The notes: generated by a model from the sequence alone, not told the origin. DNA of 64,000 nt from Paragonimus westermani (GCA_008508345.1 QNGE01003275.1:7585-71584), one strand, 5' to 3'; positions 22,601 through 38,200 are shown, counted from the stretch's first letter. Numbers and translations: made by a program.

Positions 22601-25600
22601 CAGTCAGTTCACTTAAATATTAGATGGATTCCATTTGACGCAAACGATTAGAAAATTAACCTGATGCAGATGTAAGATTTGGGAGCTTCCGGCGTGGTTC
22701 TGTAGCACAGCTTGTGGAACGATTGCCAAGCTTAAGAATGCTGTTTCAGCCGTTGTTTCGAATCCAGCCGAAATCCAGATTTTCGCAATTGGTTCTTATC
22801 TAAAATCCCATATTTGACAAATGTGAGAATTATTGGTGATCGCTAGTTAACTTGAGTAACCGGTTATAGACCAAGACATGTGAAGACTATGTGGCTTCGA
22901 TTTTTTGAACACGTTGATTTTAACTGTGTATTTCGGTGCTTCTATTTCCTGAACGTCCTGAATGCTTTTAGATTACTTATATGTTGAACCAAGTTTTTGA
23001 TGTACCAAATCATATTCCATTGTCATGGGCATTTACAGCAAATAATTATGTAGGCACGTACAGGTTTATTATGAAGTTATATACTAGGATTGCTAATTTG
23101 TTGAGAACTATGAGTATTTTTATGAGAATGGATTGCAACGTTTTCAGTTGAACTTTATCAACATCATTGTCATAAACAACAGTACACTGTTAAAACCAAC
23201 AGCTAATGATCGGATAGATGTCAACGTTGACGTATTTCAAAATATACAAAAATATGAAATCTGTGATAAGCACAGTAAGTCACAATGTAAAATTCATAGT
23301 CATCCTCATTAAATTTCTAGCGTTTCGTTAAATTTCAAGCTCAGTCCTTAGAATTAATATTGTGGTCTGTCTGGGCCATACTGGTAGCAATCACGTGATG
23401 TATGTTGACTCTAGTTCTCGTCGGATGCGCTGGTTAAGATGAAAATATAGACATTCTCTGGCGGATAAGACAAACTCGGATACTTGCAGATGTTAGAACT
23501 TGAAATCATCCGAGGTCCAGTGGATCAGTTTTAACGAAGAACTCCATTGCAACAATGTTCAAATACGTTGGAAGCTGTGGACAATTTTTTGCCCTGGCTA
23601 CAATATTGCATTTTTAACTCCATTGGTTATTGGTTCTGGTCATACTCACTTGCTCTCCATCAGCGGAAACCATTTTTACCGCAAAGAAAACCTGTTCACA
23701 GAGTTCAGCTTGTTGCGGGTCAACGAACAACCAACTGTGTGAGATACTTGTAAAGCGTGAGAATCACGTTTAATCCATTAGTGAGATCTATGTTTGAACA
23801 GTATGATAGTGTCCATTCCGCAAATGACCTTATAGTTAGCACGACAGTGAACACGCCAGCGTGCGAAATGTTGCAGATATTCTCATGACTGAGAAAAGCT
23901 CAAAGCAGGGCAAGGTTGCGTAGTCTTCACTATGGGGATTATCACTAGTAAGCATATCATGAACGACTCAGATGAATATCAATTCTTTCTTTCACATGTC
24001 AATTTTGCTTCAAACTATGCTGACGTTCAACACATTTATGGCCGAGGTTATCAGAATCCAATTTTTGGTAAACTGACACAGGAATGTACACACCATACAA
24101 TGAGAAAATTTTTCAGGTAAATATCCATACTACCATAATTTGCTGATGATACAATGATTTATGTGGCTGGTGTATCTGAATCAATTGTTTTCAACACGTT
24201 GTTGCAGCATTTGAAATCAAACCAGAAGTTACATGAATTAATCAATCGTGAACCTGCAGTAAATCCGTCGGAACTGCCAACGATGCAAGAAAAAATTATT
24301 CTTGGGGAGGTAAGTAGTACAAAGACCACAAATAATCGATTGCATCATTCGAAAGCAAATAATGTTTAGAGAGTTAGTATATTCAAGTGCGCACTGAAAA
24401 ATCAGTGTAACTTCTGTTGAGTGCAAGGATTCGTTGATTTGTAGGGTGCAGTAGTTCACTTTGAGTGCGAGTTTATTTCAGGTTATCTAAATTTTGTGAC
24501 AGGATTCTTTTCATCATAGAGGTTAAAAGTACATACTGTACATAAGTGGTTTTAATGTGGAATACTGAGTTCCAATTTGTTGAATTTCGGCTAGAATTCC
24601 TTCCTGCCGCTATTCTTGATGCCGGTGACAGAATATTCCTTGGAATGGTGTCTCTGTAGAAAACCACACTCGTTACTAACGTTTGGATTGTATTGGAGTA
24701 CTAATTCTTGTATATCTGTTTGGACAGAAAAAGAAAACTCTCAGAATAGTTGTGAACTGATAAATTGCGTAACACATTTGGTTAATTCTTGATGAAATGT
24801 TCACACCACATTCTTTGTCAGAATCACTGAAAGCAGTATGATTCATCATGTCGTCAAATAGTCCTCCAGTTTGATTTCTGCCATAAATTCTGTAATACTG
24901 GTAAATGGCACATCTGTGTATTAATCTCTTCCGAATATATTGGCAAAATGAGTAAAGATAAACCACACTTGTCTGCATGCAGCTAAATGGCTTTCCAACA
25001 AGAATTCAAGTCACGAACTGCTAATCCTGTACACTCTAAGCTATCAAAATTTCCAGCTTTCGTCTAAATTGGGCTTCCGCTGAATGTACCAACAGTGACT
25101 AACACCAAAAATTTGCCAAGCTCTATAACTGGTTCAATGTGGCTTGAATACAATAATTACATTTTGGTCCAACATTTACAACACTGGTATAGATCCGACT
25201 AGGAACATTGCTTTGGGGCTATCAGTTTTTAAGTCAGCATGCTGTTAGTGGCCACCACCGATCAGTGAAGTCTCTCCGAATCCAAACTTATAAGTATTCT
25301 TCTAAATTTCAGCAGCTGGGTAGAAGCAGCTGCAGAACTGTAGTTACAAGGAGCATTTGTAGGAAGTGGGCTGTTTCACTTCTTGTAACACTTTGCGTCT
25401 AACATAGAAGCTTACCTAGATTCAATGAGGTTTTAAAAGCTGAAGAAAGTTTAGTAACCAGCCAAATCATAGAGTAAGTAGCCATAGGTGTACTGTGCAA
25501 TGGCAGAGATCAGTGCCATGTTCACATATTAGTAGTTTAAAACTGAGGATGAGTGAAACCGGGACAGAAACTAATTTGATACACTAAACCAGAAAAGATA

Positions 25601-28600
25601 TTCAGAGAGTCAATTGCTAATGATAAGTTAGCGGCGAAATTGGAAACTAATTTAAGGTTTTTTGTTCCCTTGAAGAGGTTAGTACATCCAGTTATCCGTA
25701 TGCACAAGCTTGGCCATTTCAAGATGGACCAAAATGCGTGAAAGGGTTCAAAACAGACTGTCCTACTTGCAACGTTTACGATATTCGTATTGTGCGAAAT
25801 CGGACCACGGTATCAAGGTTTCCTTATTAGCACGTTAAGAAACTGAGAGATTGGTTTTATTCCGGGCTTATATTACCTGCGGAACTGAAGCAAGGTTGAC
25901 TGGTGTATATTTTACTAGGTAGTCATTTGATATGTCATTATAGCGGGGCGGTGTTATTCGCCATCAACAATATAAACCTTTAAACATCTTTCTGTATCAT
26001 GGTAAGTTAGTGCTACATAACAGTTGCTCCCAGAACGGACTGACTTCACCTGCTTGGTACATTCGGTTGTGTGACAACCGTCGTTTATTAACATGCTAAA
26101 GTTATTTTGAAAATTCCGTATGAGTGATCACGTAAAGTGGTACAGGTTGTTCATTGTTGATTCTCCGTAGACAGAAGCAATGCCTGCTAAACTTTTGAAA
26201 GTAGTTCTTTTAGCCTTGAAAACTAATTTTACAAATCGTGAGTTGATAGCTTGCGTTCGGACTGGACTCTTCTTAATGAGGCAATCCTCCGACAGTATTA
26301 ATTTTTTAAGACAGTTCCTTGAGTGGAAAATCTTTTATGATCCATATCAGTTACCCAATCATTAATGACTTTTCCTGACTTCCACAACCCTACCTAGCAA
26401 GTCTTCTGTGCCTTTTATACCTGTGACAAGTTTTGTCGTAACAGTGGCTCTATTTTTACCCGGTTGTCAGAAATGTCGGTTCTCTTTAGTCCAAAGAATT
26501 TAGAAGAAATTCTTTCGTTATTACTAAATAACTATAAAGTGTGTATCTAAGACCCCCAAGGAGGTGTTTTATCTCTTGAACTAGTATTGGTAACCGCACC
26601 ATGTACAGTGAAATCCAAATCGTTCGTTACTGACTGCCGTCAGCAGTGTGTGAAACCAACGTTGCGTTATGAAGTTTGAACATGGGCAGGGATTTTTGGA
26701 ACTTATTAGTAGAAATCAGTACGATAAGAGTACTGATTTATTTCAGATATGGGTAAGTTATTTGCAACTGGTGTAGTGGAAAGGAAGAGTAACTATATAT
26801 TGGCATAGGAGTGGCAAATTACCGGGGATGAAGAATGATGTCAGTAAGCACAAGGTTTATGTTGTTTAACTTACCAGCAGCTGAACACTATCGGGACGTC
26901 TTTTGCTTCCACACCAAACACAGAACCCATAACCAGTTCTCTCAGTTCATATGAAGACCTCTTCTACTTACAAACGTCTTACTTAAGGGTATCACGTTTA
27001 TAATGTGCTGCAAGAATTCGATCAAAAACACGCGATATTCGACTGCTGCTTCTTCCACTTCCAGCAACCGCGTTTGAAATGGCTACGAAAAAACATTTTT
27101 CCACACAATACTCAGTCCTGAAAAGTTAATTTTTGCACAGCGCGGAATGATTTTTTTGTAAAACAAAGCGCCGGTTATTCATAGTATGATGTGCGACTGA
27201 CCTCCATTGGGGTAAATTCACAATATAATGACCATTTCTGTCCAATATATCTCAAAACAATGTACTGCGTTGCTAGGCGTCCCCAAGGGCCACCGGAATG
27301 AAAAAAAAGAACCATATCGTGAAGATAGGTTACTTTCACTGTACGTTCTTTTTTAAAACCCCTCTATTGTACGACTGATCACCAATCGGGAAACAAATGC
27401 ATACATTCTAAGTGTTATTCAGGTTGAAAATTTGTGGCAGCAACGTAAAAGTTGAAATCCTGTAAACTGTGAGGTGCACAGTAGATGTGATGGCCACTGA
27501 TAGAATACAAAAAAGGAGAGTGATTATCAGATGGGAGGGGAAATAGATTGAAAATGGACGAGGCGTGTGTTAGTAAGTGAGGAGTCGAGGTCTAATAGGA
27601 ATTGACAGGCATTTCATCGACTGTAGGTGGAGTAAATGGAATGAACCTCACCAAGGAAAACCAGTACTGAAAAATAAGCTTTTGTAATGACAATCCTTGA
27701 GTGACATACGCCGAGAAATGCAAGGAAGTGACGAATTGAACAACTGTTTTATTGTAGGTGGGTAGTTGTCAATTCGGTCACTACAAACTGAGAACCACTG
27801 GTGTTTCGCCAAGTCCACAACTGTCTAAATCATCTTCAAGTTAAGGAGATACAAAGAAAAACAAAAGCGAAACTCCAGCTCACTGAAAAAATAGGTGGTG
27901 AAATTTAGTTGATAGTCAAATGTCAAATTATTTATGCAACACACTTCTGAAACTTAAATCATGGACAATTTTATCATAGCTTTGCCAAAATGCGCTTCTT
28001 TAACTGTGATCCGAGTTGATCATCGAGACTCGAACTCCTCAGTACTTCCGGTGAGTCATTTGGGCTCAGGGTAACATCACTGGGAGAGTGATCGACACAG
28101 AAGTATACAGCCCATTTGGCGGTAATAAACACCGCTCAAATGGCTGTTGATCAGGATGCACGCACACCAACAACAACTGTGACCAGGCCAAACGTAGTTT
28201 ACCTATAAAAGTACAACTTAGTCATGAGAACCGTCAGCGTGTGAGGCCCATGACGATATTCTCTTTGTTGAGGACGTCGATGAATTTGTCAGTTGCAGAC
28301 TAACTCAAATATCATCAGTTTGCTCGAAGGTCTTAGGAAACCTCGGTGACGACTGGCTGGTATTCTGAAGGACATTTTGGTATTAACTAGTTCACCTGCT
28401 GCCCAAGAAGGCCGAATACAGGTGATTAGTGAGGGTAAGCCGGTTGACGTTTCTTCTGTAAAGTCAAATAAAGCCGGTCATACAGACCATTTAACGCCTT
28501 GCCTGAAGATTAGTATTCAGGGGATAGAAAATCTTCTATTCCTGTGGCTCAAAGACCACCACCAAGTTTGTTACTAAATATCAGAACAAATGGGGTTTTC

Positions 28601-31600
28601 AGAACGGTGCTCTGTGCACGCAATATGCCGCAGACCTCCATAATTGGTTCTCTGTTCTTTGTCCTCTTTACACCCGAAATTCAACAGAATTTTAATTTCA
28701 CGTGGCTAATATACGTTGATGACACTGCATTTTAAAGTACTGTGGGCAATATGCCTGGAAGTGGAAAGCTACAGAGTGGTTTAAATATATTGAACCGCTG
28801 GACCACCAAACACAGGGTCCTGCTTAACACGGCTAAACGTAAAATGATGCATGTTTGTAATGCTGGCTACACAGATTACATTTTCGGTAACGAACACATC
28901 AAGAATAATCGCGTGGGAGCACAACTTGGAAGCAGCGTCATAGGGGACCTGAAATTGCCTTCCAGCAGTGTGCCAACGATCAGGAATTTTAACTCAACGG
29001 TTGGATGAATTACCAAGTTGTTTGGGCGGCTCCACTGAGACAGCTTTGCTATTATGTTCAACTTTTTTATGTCGTGTTTATTTTTTGAAGGATAATAAAG
29101 GAGATTAAAACGTAGAGCAACATAAGCGGCTACAACACTATGTTTTCTACCCAATCCATATGGTTTGGGTCAAATGGGGTGGCTTCAAAGGGACTAAGAT
29201 CATGTTAGAAAATATAAAGATTGTTGGGAAATACGACCTTACACCAACTCCCACATCTCGCAGGAAATACACTTCGTGAGTTACGCGCTAAAGCTACAAA
29301 ATGAAACGAACCATTCTATTCGCACAGGACACCTTCTGAACGTTTGAACGTGCTCACTGTGGAACAACCTACAAGAGTTTGTCATAAATACACCAAGGGT
29401 ACTTAAATTCAAGTGTGGATCTGACGTACACTGTCGAGACATCAACTCGAGTGTGCAAATGTACTGCAGGTCACCTCCTCTTAATTCTACCCTGTTGCTA
29501 TCTTCTGCGTGTTGCAGTGTAATTGTTGTATGCTTTGTAGGTGTTGAGGTGGTTTTGTATTCTTCTCATTGCCCTCTTTCACAATCTTTCTGAAAAAGAA
29601 GCAGTCCCTTGGTTTGTCTTTCGATTACATTGTTCGACAGTGATGTGGACATACGTAAGCTTTTTCCTGTAATTTGTTGACTTTCTACTAATCATACAAG
29701 AGGTGAGCGTCGGTCTCTAAAATCGGGTGTTTTCTATTAAATGTACGAATACGGTGGCTTCACGTAAGCGAACATCTGTAAATAAATGTGGTTTGCGTTC
29801 AACATACATTATTGCCAAATCTTTACCAATTCTATTTCAAGTTCACAGCGATCCCTAGTAAAATGCAACTCAACTAACAATTATTAATCTTGTTCACAAT
29901 GCGTTCATAGTTAATCGAACATCTTTCTAAATCAAATTTATCTGTAGTACGTCCTACTTCCTGATGTTCGACCAACCGACAGGCATTGCATATCCAACTT
30001 CGTGCTGCAACCAATGGGACCTCTATGGAATGATTTTACTGGAGAAGTGAGCGGATGTGTCTTGAAATATTCTACCGATAGCTCTCTATGGTTTCTTTTC
30101 TGCGCAATATTATGCAGCGAATCTTTCCACTACTTTAGTCATTCATGATTGTAGTTTATGATTAAATATATTCTTTGCAAATTCTTCAGCAGAATGCTCA
30201 GATTATACAGTAAATTTCCTACTATACTTTTAAACGGTTTTATTCAACAAAGAATTCGGAGTAAGTGCTGTGCTGATATAGGAGCCCCAATAAATCACAG
30301 TTCTCTCAGACCATTGCGTAACTCACAAATTTATAAAGGTTTGATTCTTTACAAAGATAAGAGTAATCAGCCTTGACAATAGAAACGTCGCAGCCCGCTT
30401 GCAGCCTGCATTCAGACTGTATATTGCCTGAAACCTTAAACAGACTGAAATTCCTTGAATTACGGAATTTGAAACCCATTCGATGTTGTTTTCTGTTGAT
30501 GTCTTTTACAGTGTACTGTCTTGAAGCTTTCGAAGGAGTGTGTACGGGGCCACGCTGATGTAATCAGTAGACACACTGCGTCGAAAGATTCATGAGAATC
30601 CAACGAAAAACTTTATGGAATCAGCGCATCGTTAGCCCTCGAAAGCCTACACTAAAATGGATGGAAAAGGCTCGATGGACAGCAGTGAACAGACACGAAT
30701 GAATCAGCCAAATAACCAACCCGATGTTGAACATATTCAGATTTTCAGTTTAAGTCAGTTTCTCTGAGTTCACCGTATGAAGATGAAGCCAACTCTCTGC
30801 TGGCTAATCTCTTTCGTATCAATTCCCAAAGTTAAACCGTGGGCGATCAGCTGAGTTAGTCAACACCTCAAACTTTATCTGAACCATTAGTGGACATTAT
30901 TTAAAATAATACTGAAGAAGTCACTGAACTTAACTGGCGAAGAGGGGAGGCAGACTCGTGCGAAATAATTTGCGAGATGAATCAGAATACGGACATCGGC
31001 GTCATAAATCCATGCCGGTATATCATTTACAGATCATTTACATATCATTTACAGATTTACAAAAGCTGCGCCAGAGTCCCACCGTAAACAACACAGAGCA
31101 GTACTCATAGTCTGGCTGTATGGCAGATGAAAGCACCTTGATGTTGAATTAGTGAGCTTTAACGTGGACGAATTCAACGCTTGAACCCACTGGCTTTCCA
31201 TTCTTATCTAAAGGGTGTATTCTTCCGACACGCTGCTGCCTACCATGACGTTATTGACAAAAAATTATGCGTATAATAACATAGGCTCGTTATTGTCTAA
31301 GTTAGGTGAGAAGAAAGGTGAAGTAAAACCGAACAACCAACCTAGTGTTCCTTCCATTGATGTCACTCACTGGTAGCTGCAACAAAACTTTTGAAAGTAA
31401 ACTTTCTGAAAATTCTCGACAGTCTCCAATTGTCTATCATTCACTTTACCGGCAACTTTTCCAACTGATAATGTAATCTTTCTAGCGACCCCTAATTTAT
31501 TTTGAGACGATTCTGGTGATAGAGGCTAAGAATTTCTAAATCGAGGGTAAATTGCGGACAATCGTTCGTAGAGTTACCCACCGTTTCAAAAGTATCTGCA

Positions 31601-34600
31601 GTTCAATTGAGCAAGTTGCGCATCTTTGTGTTTTTGAGGGTGGAGAACGAAGTGAACATACGCACCACGCCAGTATTACATACGTGATACCCAAACAGCT
31701 GAACGAGAATGGATAAAGATAAATGCAAAACTGAAATCAAGGCTCTCAAGGTTATACATTCTTTAGGAAATCCAGTAGCAGACATTATGATGACTGAATT
31801 CTAGGCATACGATAATTTGCCTGGCTTAGGAAAGTGTTTGAGTCGAACTTGAAACAACATCAGGTGGCATTTCTAACACTTGTTCCAACGTTCTTCCCCC
31901 AGCAATCCCACGTTGTAAAGCTTTTAATTGTATTTATTTGATTTGTAATGTCACAGGTCGACCAGAAAACCGCAGATGATATGGACAAAAATTACGTCAA
32001 GCCTAATGAGGAGATGGATATGCATGCCGAACTTTTGAAAACGCGGACCTTGGACCATTTAGATCCATTGACAGTGAGTAGCACTCTGTAACTCTACTTG
32101 TTTCTCATAGTCTAATCAGGAGTGCGCCAGCCATTGTTTAAAATCATTGAATGCATATGAACCAACTCGCCCTGAATGTGGCACAGCACGATCCAACAGG
32201 CGCATCTTACTGAACTGCTATGAAAGCAAACCTTTGACATACAACACCTGTAACTGATTAAGTCATACTCCAATGCCGCTCATGTATGACCACTGTAGTA
32301 GTTGTTATAAATTCGGTTTTTGTAGAACCCAGTCTATGTGTGATGGTAATACAACATGAACAGTGACTAGGTCCGAAAGATAAACCTTCAGCATAAAAAT
32401 TAATTGCGCTCTGTCGTTCAAGACTGTGTGGACACCATTCACACACTAATATTCAACGTTTGTCACATCCCGCTTCAGTTGGACGTACTGAAAGTGACTG
32501 GAGAAATCGTGTGCTGTGTTAAAGAAGTCGACGTCATGGTTTCCTTTTGTAGGCTCTTGACTTCTTCTGGTTGCCATTCGAGGTTTAAACGGTGCTAAGC
32601 GTTGTTTTGCTTACATACATTAAATTATAATATTACGAGAGTGGTTTAGCTGATTTTATGATTTAGGTGAGACCCAACTCTGAAAACACAGGACTTTGGC
32701 TGGATCCAAACCAGTGAAAGAAACAGCATGTCTAAACGCGACAAGCACTCTACCAGCTGAGATACAGAGCCACACCAGGAGCTCAGAAATCTCACACTTG
32801 GACTCGGTTACCCATCCTTCCTACTGTCTCATATGGAATTCACCTAATGGTCCAAGGGACCGACTGCCCTGACAACATATCTCGAAGAGTCTACGTTGGA
32901 ATCCATCAAGGTCACTGTTGAACAACGTCACTGTTGTTGTTTAGTGGACGATGTCGATGGTGGTAAACAATGTTGTATATTCATTTGTCGCAGTTTTGCT
33001 TATATATTTTCAGAGAGTGAGAAACAAAAGTAATGAAATATCTGAATTATATACGGTATGAAGCAAACAGTCACAATCAATCTCTGATGTCATTTCAAAT
33101 GTGGTTGTTTGTTCTGAATTCTCTGGTTCGGTCACTTATTTTAACGACTGTGTTGGTTTTAAGCTCATATACAACCTGCTGTCAACCGTATGTATTTCGT
33201 GTGTACGATATACTTGTCAGATACTTGTATGATATACTGTCCTCTACATACTCGACTTCCTAGAAAATTTATAGTCCAGGTAGTTGAAACACGAAAATCG
33301 ATGGTGACAAGGTTGACGTCTGTAGGGTAAGGAAAAGTAGTAAACTAAATTTATGCAACCTAAGTCCGTTTTTAAAAGAAAAAGGTTCCTGAATTTATCC
33401 GTAGTGATGAAAGAGACTTCGAAACAAGCAAGTTTAACAAATCGGTAAACGTGTCCTGTGGATGTCAAAGCATCTGGTACGACACACACTCACCAGTCTG
33501 TCGATCAATGCGTTGTGACACACCCAGTGTACAATTTGGGTGAACTACCACCAAGTTATTCATAGTTTACTTCAAGAGTTGAACACTTGTAATTTAAGAG
33601 TTTATCATACAGTGGACTATAAGTCATTTGGTTCAGGTTCATCCAAGCTGTTTAGGAATCAAAATCGTTTGGGCTTCTGATATGGCACGTCTTTATGTCT
33701 GTTCTACACCTTGCAAGATTTGTTTTTTCATTCATCATAAATTTTTTAACCAGATTAGTGGTGCGAAAATGTGGAGGTATGAAAATACTTCAGTTAGCCG
33801 CAGGAAAGAACTTTCTTTATGATAATATTTGGGAATGTCCACGTTTTCCACCATTAATCATATACCGATGTACAGCATTGATCTTTCTGAGTATTCCTCA
33901 TCAAGGTTTTATCTTTTGTGCCTCGAAAACTAAGTTCGTGACTTCAAAACCATATTACATTTAGATCAATGCAATTCTGGATTCGATCGATCTTGCTGAA
34001 TTGCCTCACAAATGGAGTTTTTGACTGTTATACGTCTTTCATAAAATACATTTAGTTGTAAAGTGGACCACGACCGCAGCTACTTCACCGACCATTGAAA
34101 CACACTCAAGAGCGAAAACAAGTTGGAGAAAGTTTATTCATGATTAAAGCTACTCGTAATAGGAGACAATGGTTACATGAAATTATCCAGATAAATCTGC
34201 CACTAAGAGTAGTTACGACAGAAGCCAAGTAGACAATTTTCATTGTCAGTGTAAAAATGTGGAAGGTAAGGAGAAGACAGAAAAACATGCAAACAATCCC
34301 CGTCAAGCCCTTGGTCGAACGTGAGATGGTACAAGTACTGGTAACAGGTGTGGTTGAACACGTATAGCCAACAGTGGACGGCCTCCTCAATCACAGTAAA
34401 GTTTGTGTAAATACTGATCTAGTACTAGTAATAAGTCAGCATGTCTGCTCAAACACCCAGACAAGTGGAGTCCAATTGAATTTTTCGTTAACTGGCAAAC
34501 GTTTGCAGGCTGGGTCTAAAAAACGTGCGGAGTCAAGTGTAATCTGCCAGTGTTGATGCTTTAGAGGTCTCGTCCATCAATCTGAATAAAAATTGTCCAT

Positions 34601-35193
34601 ACTTACACATTAATATTTGTTCACATGACCAATTGTAAGGTTTTCACACCAGCCAATTCAAAATGTTCCTTATTTGTAATTCTCTGGACTGTCCTCTACA
34701 TACTTGGCTGACTAGATGCAGACAAGATTGATGTCAACAGAGTAAGGGAAAGTAATCAACTGAATTTATGTAAACTGAGCCACTCTCAGGAAGTTGTGTG
34801 TATATGAGATACTACGGCTTCATATGAGATCAAGGTATACTGTTGTAAAAAGTTCTGAGAGGTTTCAGTAATTTGAGTACGTCATGGTTTGGCAGTTCAA
34901 GCTCATTAGTACTCACGTTTGTGGCACTCTTTTGTTATATGTTCCCGTGCTCATTGCTTTACAGTGAAAGCCGTAAGGAAGCTGTCTCGCAGATGACGCT
35001 CGGTTGTTTGTTTGCAAGGTGTAGGCACCTTGATGTTGAATGTTTGCATATGGACGTAGTCATTTTCAGTAGTTAGTTCCCTTCCCGTTCCCTTCTTTCT
35101 TCCTTCTTTCTTTCTATATAACGTTTACTTTTTCTTCATGGTTGTGCGGCCGTTAAGCATTAGTGCGAACCACTGATGTATTGCTGTCTATGG

Positions 35194-35248
<55 letters not shown>

Positions 35249-38200
35249 AACTAAAGACTTTCACCTGTAATATCACTTGATCAAAACTTATGCAGACTGA
35301 CTGTGTTAGCTAGTGAACCTAAATGTAAGTGGAATCGATACCGCTCTAGTGTCATTTTAAAATACACTTCTGAAGACTTCATTTAAAACTTGATAAAATA
35401 CAGTGATAAATAGGCAACATTATCACTTATAACGCTGCAAAACTGTGTGTAATACAAACGAACTAGAACTCTACCAGTCGCCCCGGTTACGAACAAACAG
35501 TGTACGTCTGTCACATCTCACTGTTTATACAAATACTCATGTAGCTGCAGTATGAGCTACATAAGGAGGACAAACCGACAACTAGCTGTTTACATCGAGG
35601 AGCATGTACCCAAATGGTTGGAGACGCAATTAGAAACGCCAGGAACCTGTATAGATGCCGATGGACAGCACGCCGCATCTTCCGTCGCAATGCACATAAT
35701 ACAAACAGGACACATAGTCAAAGTTTCTGACGCGTTCTCGGTGATCGTTCGGAGCAACCGAAAACGCATACTTCAGTTTGCTGAGGCTTTGGCCATTAAA
35801 CGTCACAGTCCCCCCTGTGTGTTCAAAAACAATTTGTGTTGACACTGCAGCTAGCCTGGTAGTCAGCAGTCCCAAAATTGTGATTTTCATTTTTGGTGTC
35901 TGTCTGTTCAATCCCCTAAGCCATGGCTTCCGCTCTGTGGAACTGTGACTCGTTTAAAATTAGTCACATGTCCATGTGTGATCAGAATGTACGAAATGTT
36001 ACTCCGGAGAACATCACATGAATTGCGTCTTCTCATTGTTTTATTCAACATTACCACTGTTTGCTCACAGATTGTTTCCAGATTGTAATCTTTCAAACTC
36101 TTCCAGATGTATTGTCAAATGAATTCCGTTTATAGATCTTTGCCAGACCGACATTGGCTCTGATGAAGCATGTAGACGTTAGGACGAATCGTAGATACTA
36201 GTAATGTTAGGGAAAAAGCTGACGGAATTGGGCAACCTAGTACAAAGTTTGTAGGCAAGTAGGTGGAATTGGATGAGTTTCAATTTGTGTGTTGCCCGTC
36301 ATCATTCGCATAACTGTGGTAGATATACAAAGTGCGTGGTCAGTTCATTGTTAGCCACTAGTTAGGGAACACCAAAATTCTGTAGACAGCACTGACTGAG
36401 TGACTTGTGAAGTGCCTTCGGTTAAGCGTCAACTCACCGTATTATTCAGTACCTTTGCTAGTTTGATTATAAACTGTCGTAACTGTTTCGAACTAATGAA
36501 ATGCACACCCGATTCATTACTCTGTACTGGTAGGATTCAGGAATAATGCCATGTCCAGTGGTTATTGAAACGGGACCAACCATGAATTTGGCCAGACACT
36601 TTGCTTCCAACAACATCAGATCCAGCAGCACATTTTCACCCGTTAGAGGAATTGATGTCTTCCAGAAGAAGAGAAAACAAGCACTTTTGTAAGTCCTTAT
36701 CATGGCTTTTTATTGACATGTATTCGCAGAAACAGGATGGTCCCAAAGAGTAAGCGAACAGTGTTTTGTTGTCTTTCACAAGCAAGCAGTTCATTACCGA
36801 ATTACTGTCTGACTTGCTTCGCCCTTTTTTTTTAAAAAAAAAAAGATATTTAAACCAACAATCTATCTATAGAGCACCGCCTACGATCGGTAGATAAAAA
36901 CTTACATCACTGATTTGCATAAGTATGATCCATCACCGGTTGTTGCTATATTAACAATTCCCTAAAACACTGTGGGTTTGAATGTCATCACCTCGTGTTG
37001 AACATTCACATAGCACAGGTTTTTGCCCGTGTTTGTCTTGCAGTTAGTCTACGTAAAAAGTCTACACTCTTGTTTCAGACCTCACCTACTTGCTGTTCCA
37101 TCTATAACCCTGTGCTATTCTTTCTGTATCACAGTATGAATAACGTTAGGAAGTATGAGTTAACGAGAACAGTATCGCTCATGGATTTCTGCACACGTTC
37201 ATCGGTAAAAAGCACATACTGTTTCAACCATGCGTATACCTTAATTGGATGTACTTGTAAAAGTCTTGTTCATTTATCCAAAGGCGTTTTTTCGAGTATT
37301 TTTACTTGATGTAAACCGAGTCGTCAGTGGAGGTATAGTTTTCATGGCCTCTCCTGCATTATTCCGATCATCAAATTTTGTGCAACAGTGTCCCCGTTTT
37401 AACTGCAGACCTAAATATCCAAATCATGTTTCCTTCATTTATTCGAACCAACTGGAATTCTATTGCCCTATTCTCTTAAACTATGTACTTTTCATTCTGA
37501 AATTCAAGTTGTTTCCTAAGTGAAAGCAACTTTTAGGTAAAAATGTCTCGGACCATTTTTGGAAAAGAAACTTGGCATCATAGAGGAATCGAGTTTCTCA
37601 AATTTTGCGGTGCCTAAATATTAATTGTCGCCTTGGTCAGATAAGTTCACCATAACTCTGATGAACATAACAGATTTGCCGGAATTGCTCATTGTCGTCC
37701 AGACCACTCAGCTCAGATCAAGTCGATCGCGTATGCAAAATGGATGTCCTCTATCAGTTGTTTAACTAACCAGGTTGAACAAACTACGATTGTTGGTCAC
37801 GTAATTGGCATACGTGTTGAGCGTTTACCATACCGGAAATTATATGCTGAGACTACCAGTAGTTGGGTAAAAAGCCACGCGGTGGTCAAAGGAAAATGTA
37901 GTCATGGAATAAGAGGACGCTGACTGCTCCAGTGAGTAAAGTGGGTAGATAACGATGGCCTGACTGAGATCACCGTGATCACTAAAATCGCTGGCTAGAA
38001 ACATTATCCCAGTTGGCCGTGTGCCCCAGTCAATGGCGTAACTGCACTCACACCAACTGCAGCTCTAAGGCTCGGTCTTACTGCATTAATTTTTAACTGT
38101 TTTAGCAAAAAATTTTATTCTGAGATACTGTATCTTACTTTTGAAATGAGTGCTATCCACGGCCAAACTACCTTTTGTTGGGGGTCATGGCCATTGTGGA

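Noticed and set aside
23932..24116. 62-codon frame ending at the exon 5 donor, as a longer exon 5
   Set aside because: It would leave phase 2, and the exon at 24208 is open only in phase 0.
28742..29008. 88-codon frame as a host gene
   Set aside because: It is the RT thumb of a CR1-like LINE.
32470..32597. Exon-like frame after an acceptor (LDVLKVTGEIVCCVKEVDVM)
   Set aside because: With its only phase-compatible donor it would create a TGA at the junction with the exon at 36541.
32700..32770. Functional tRNA gene on the - strand
   Set aside because: A and B boxes are present, but the acceptor and anticodon stems do not pair and related degraded copies exist, so it is a SINE head.
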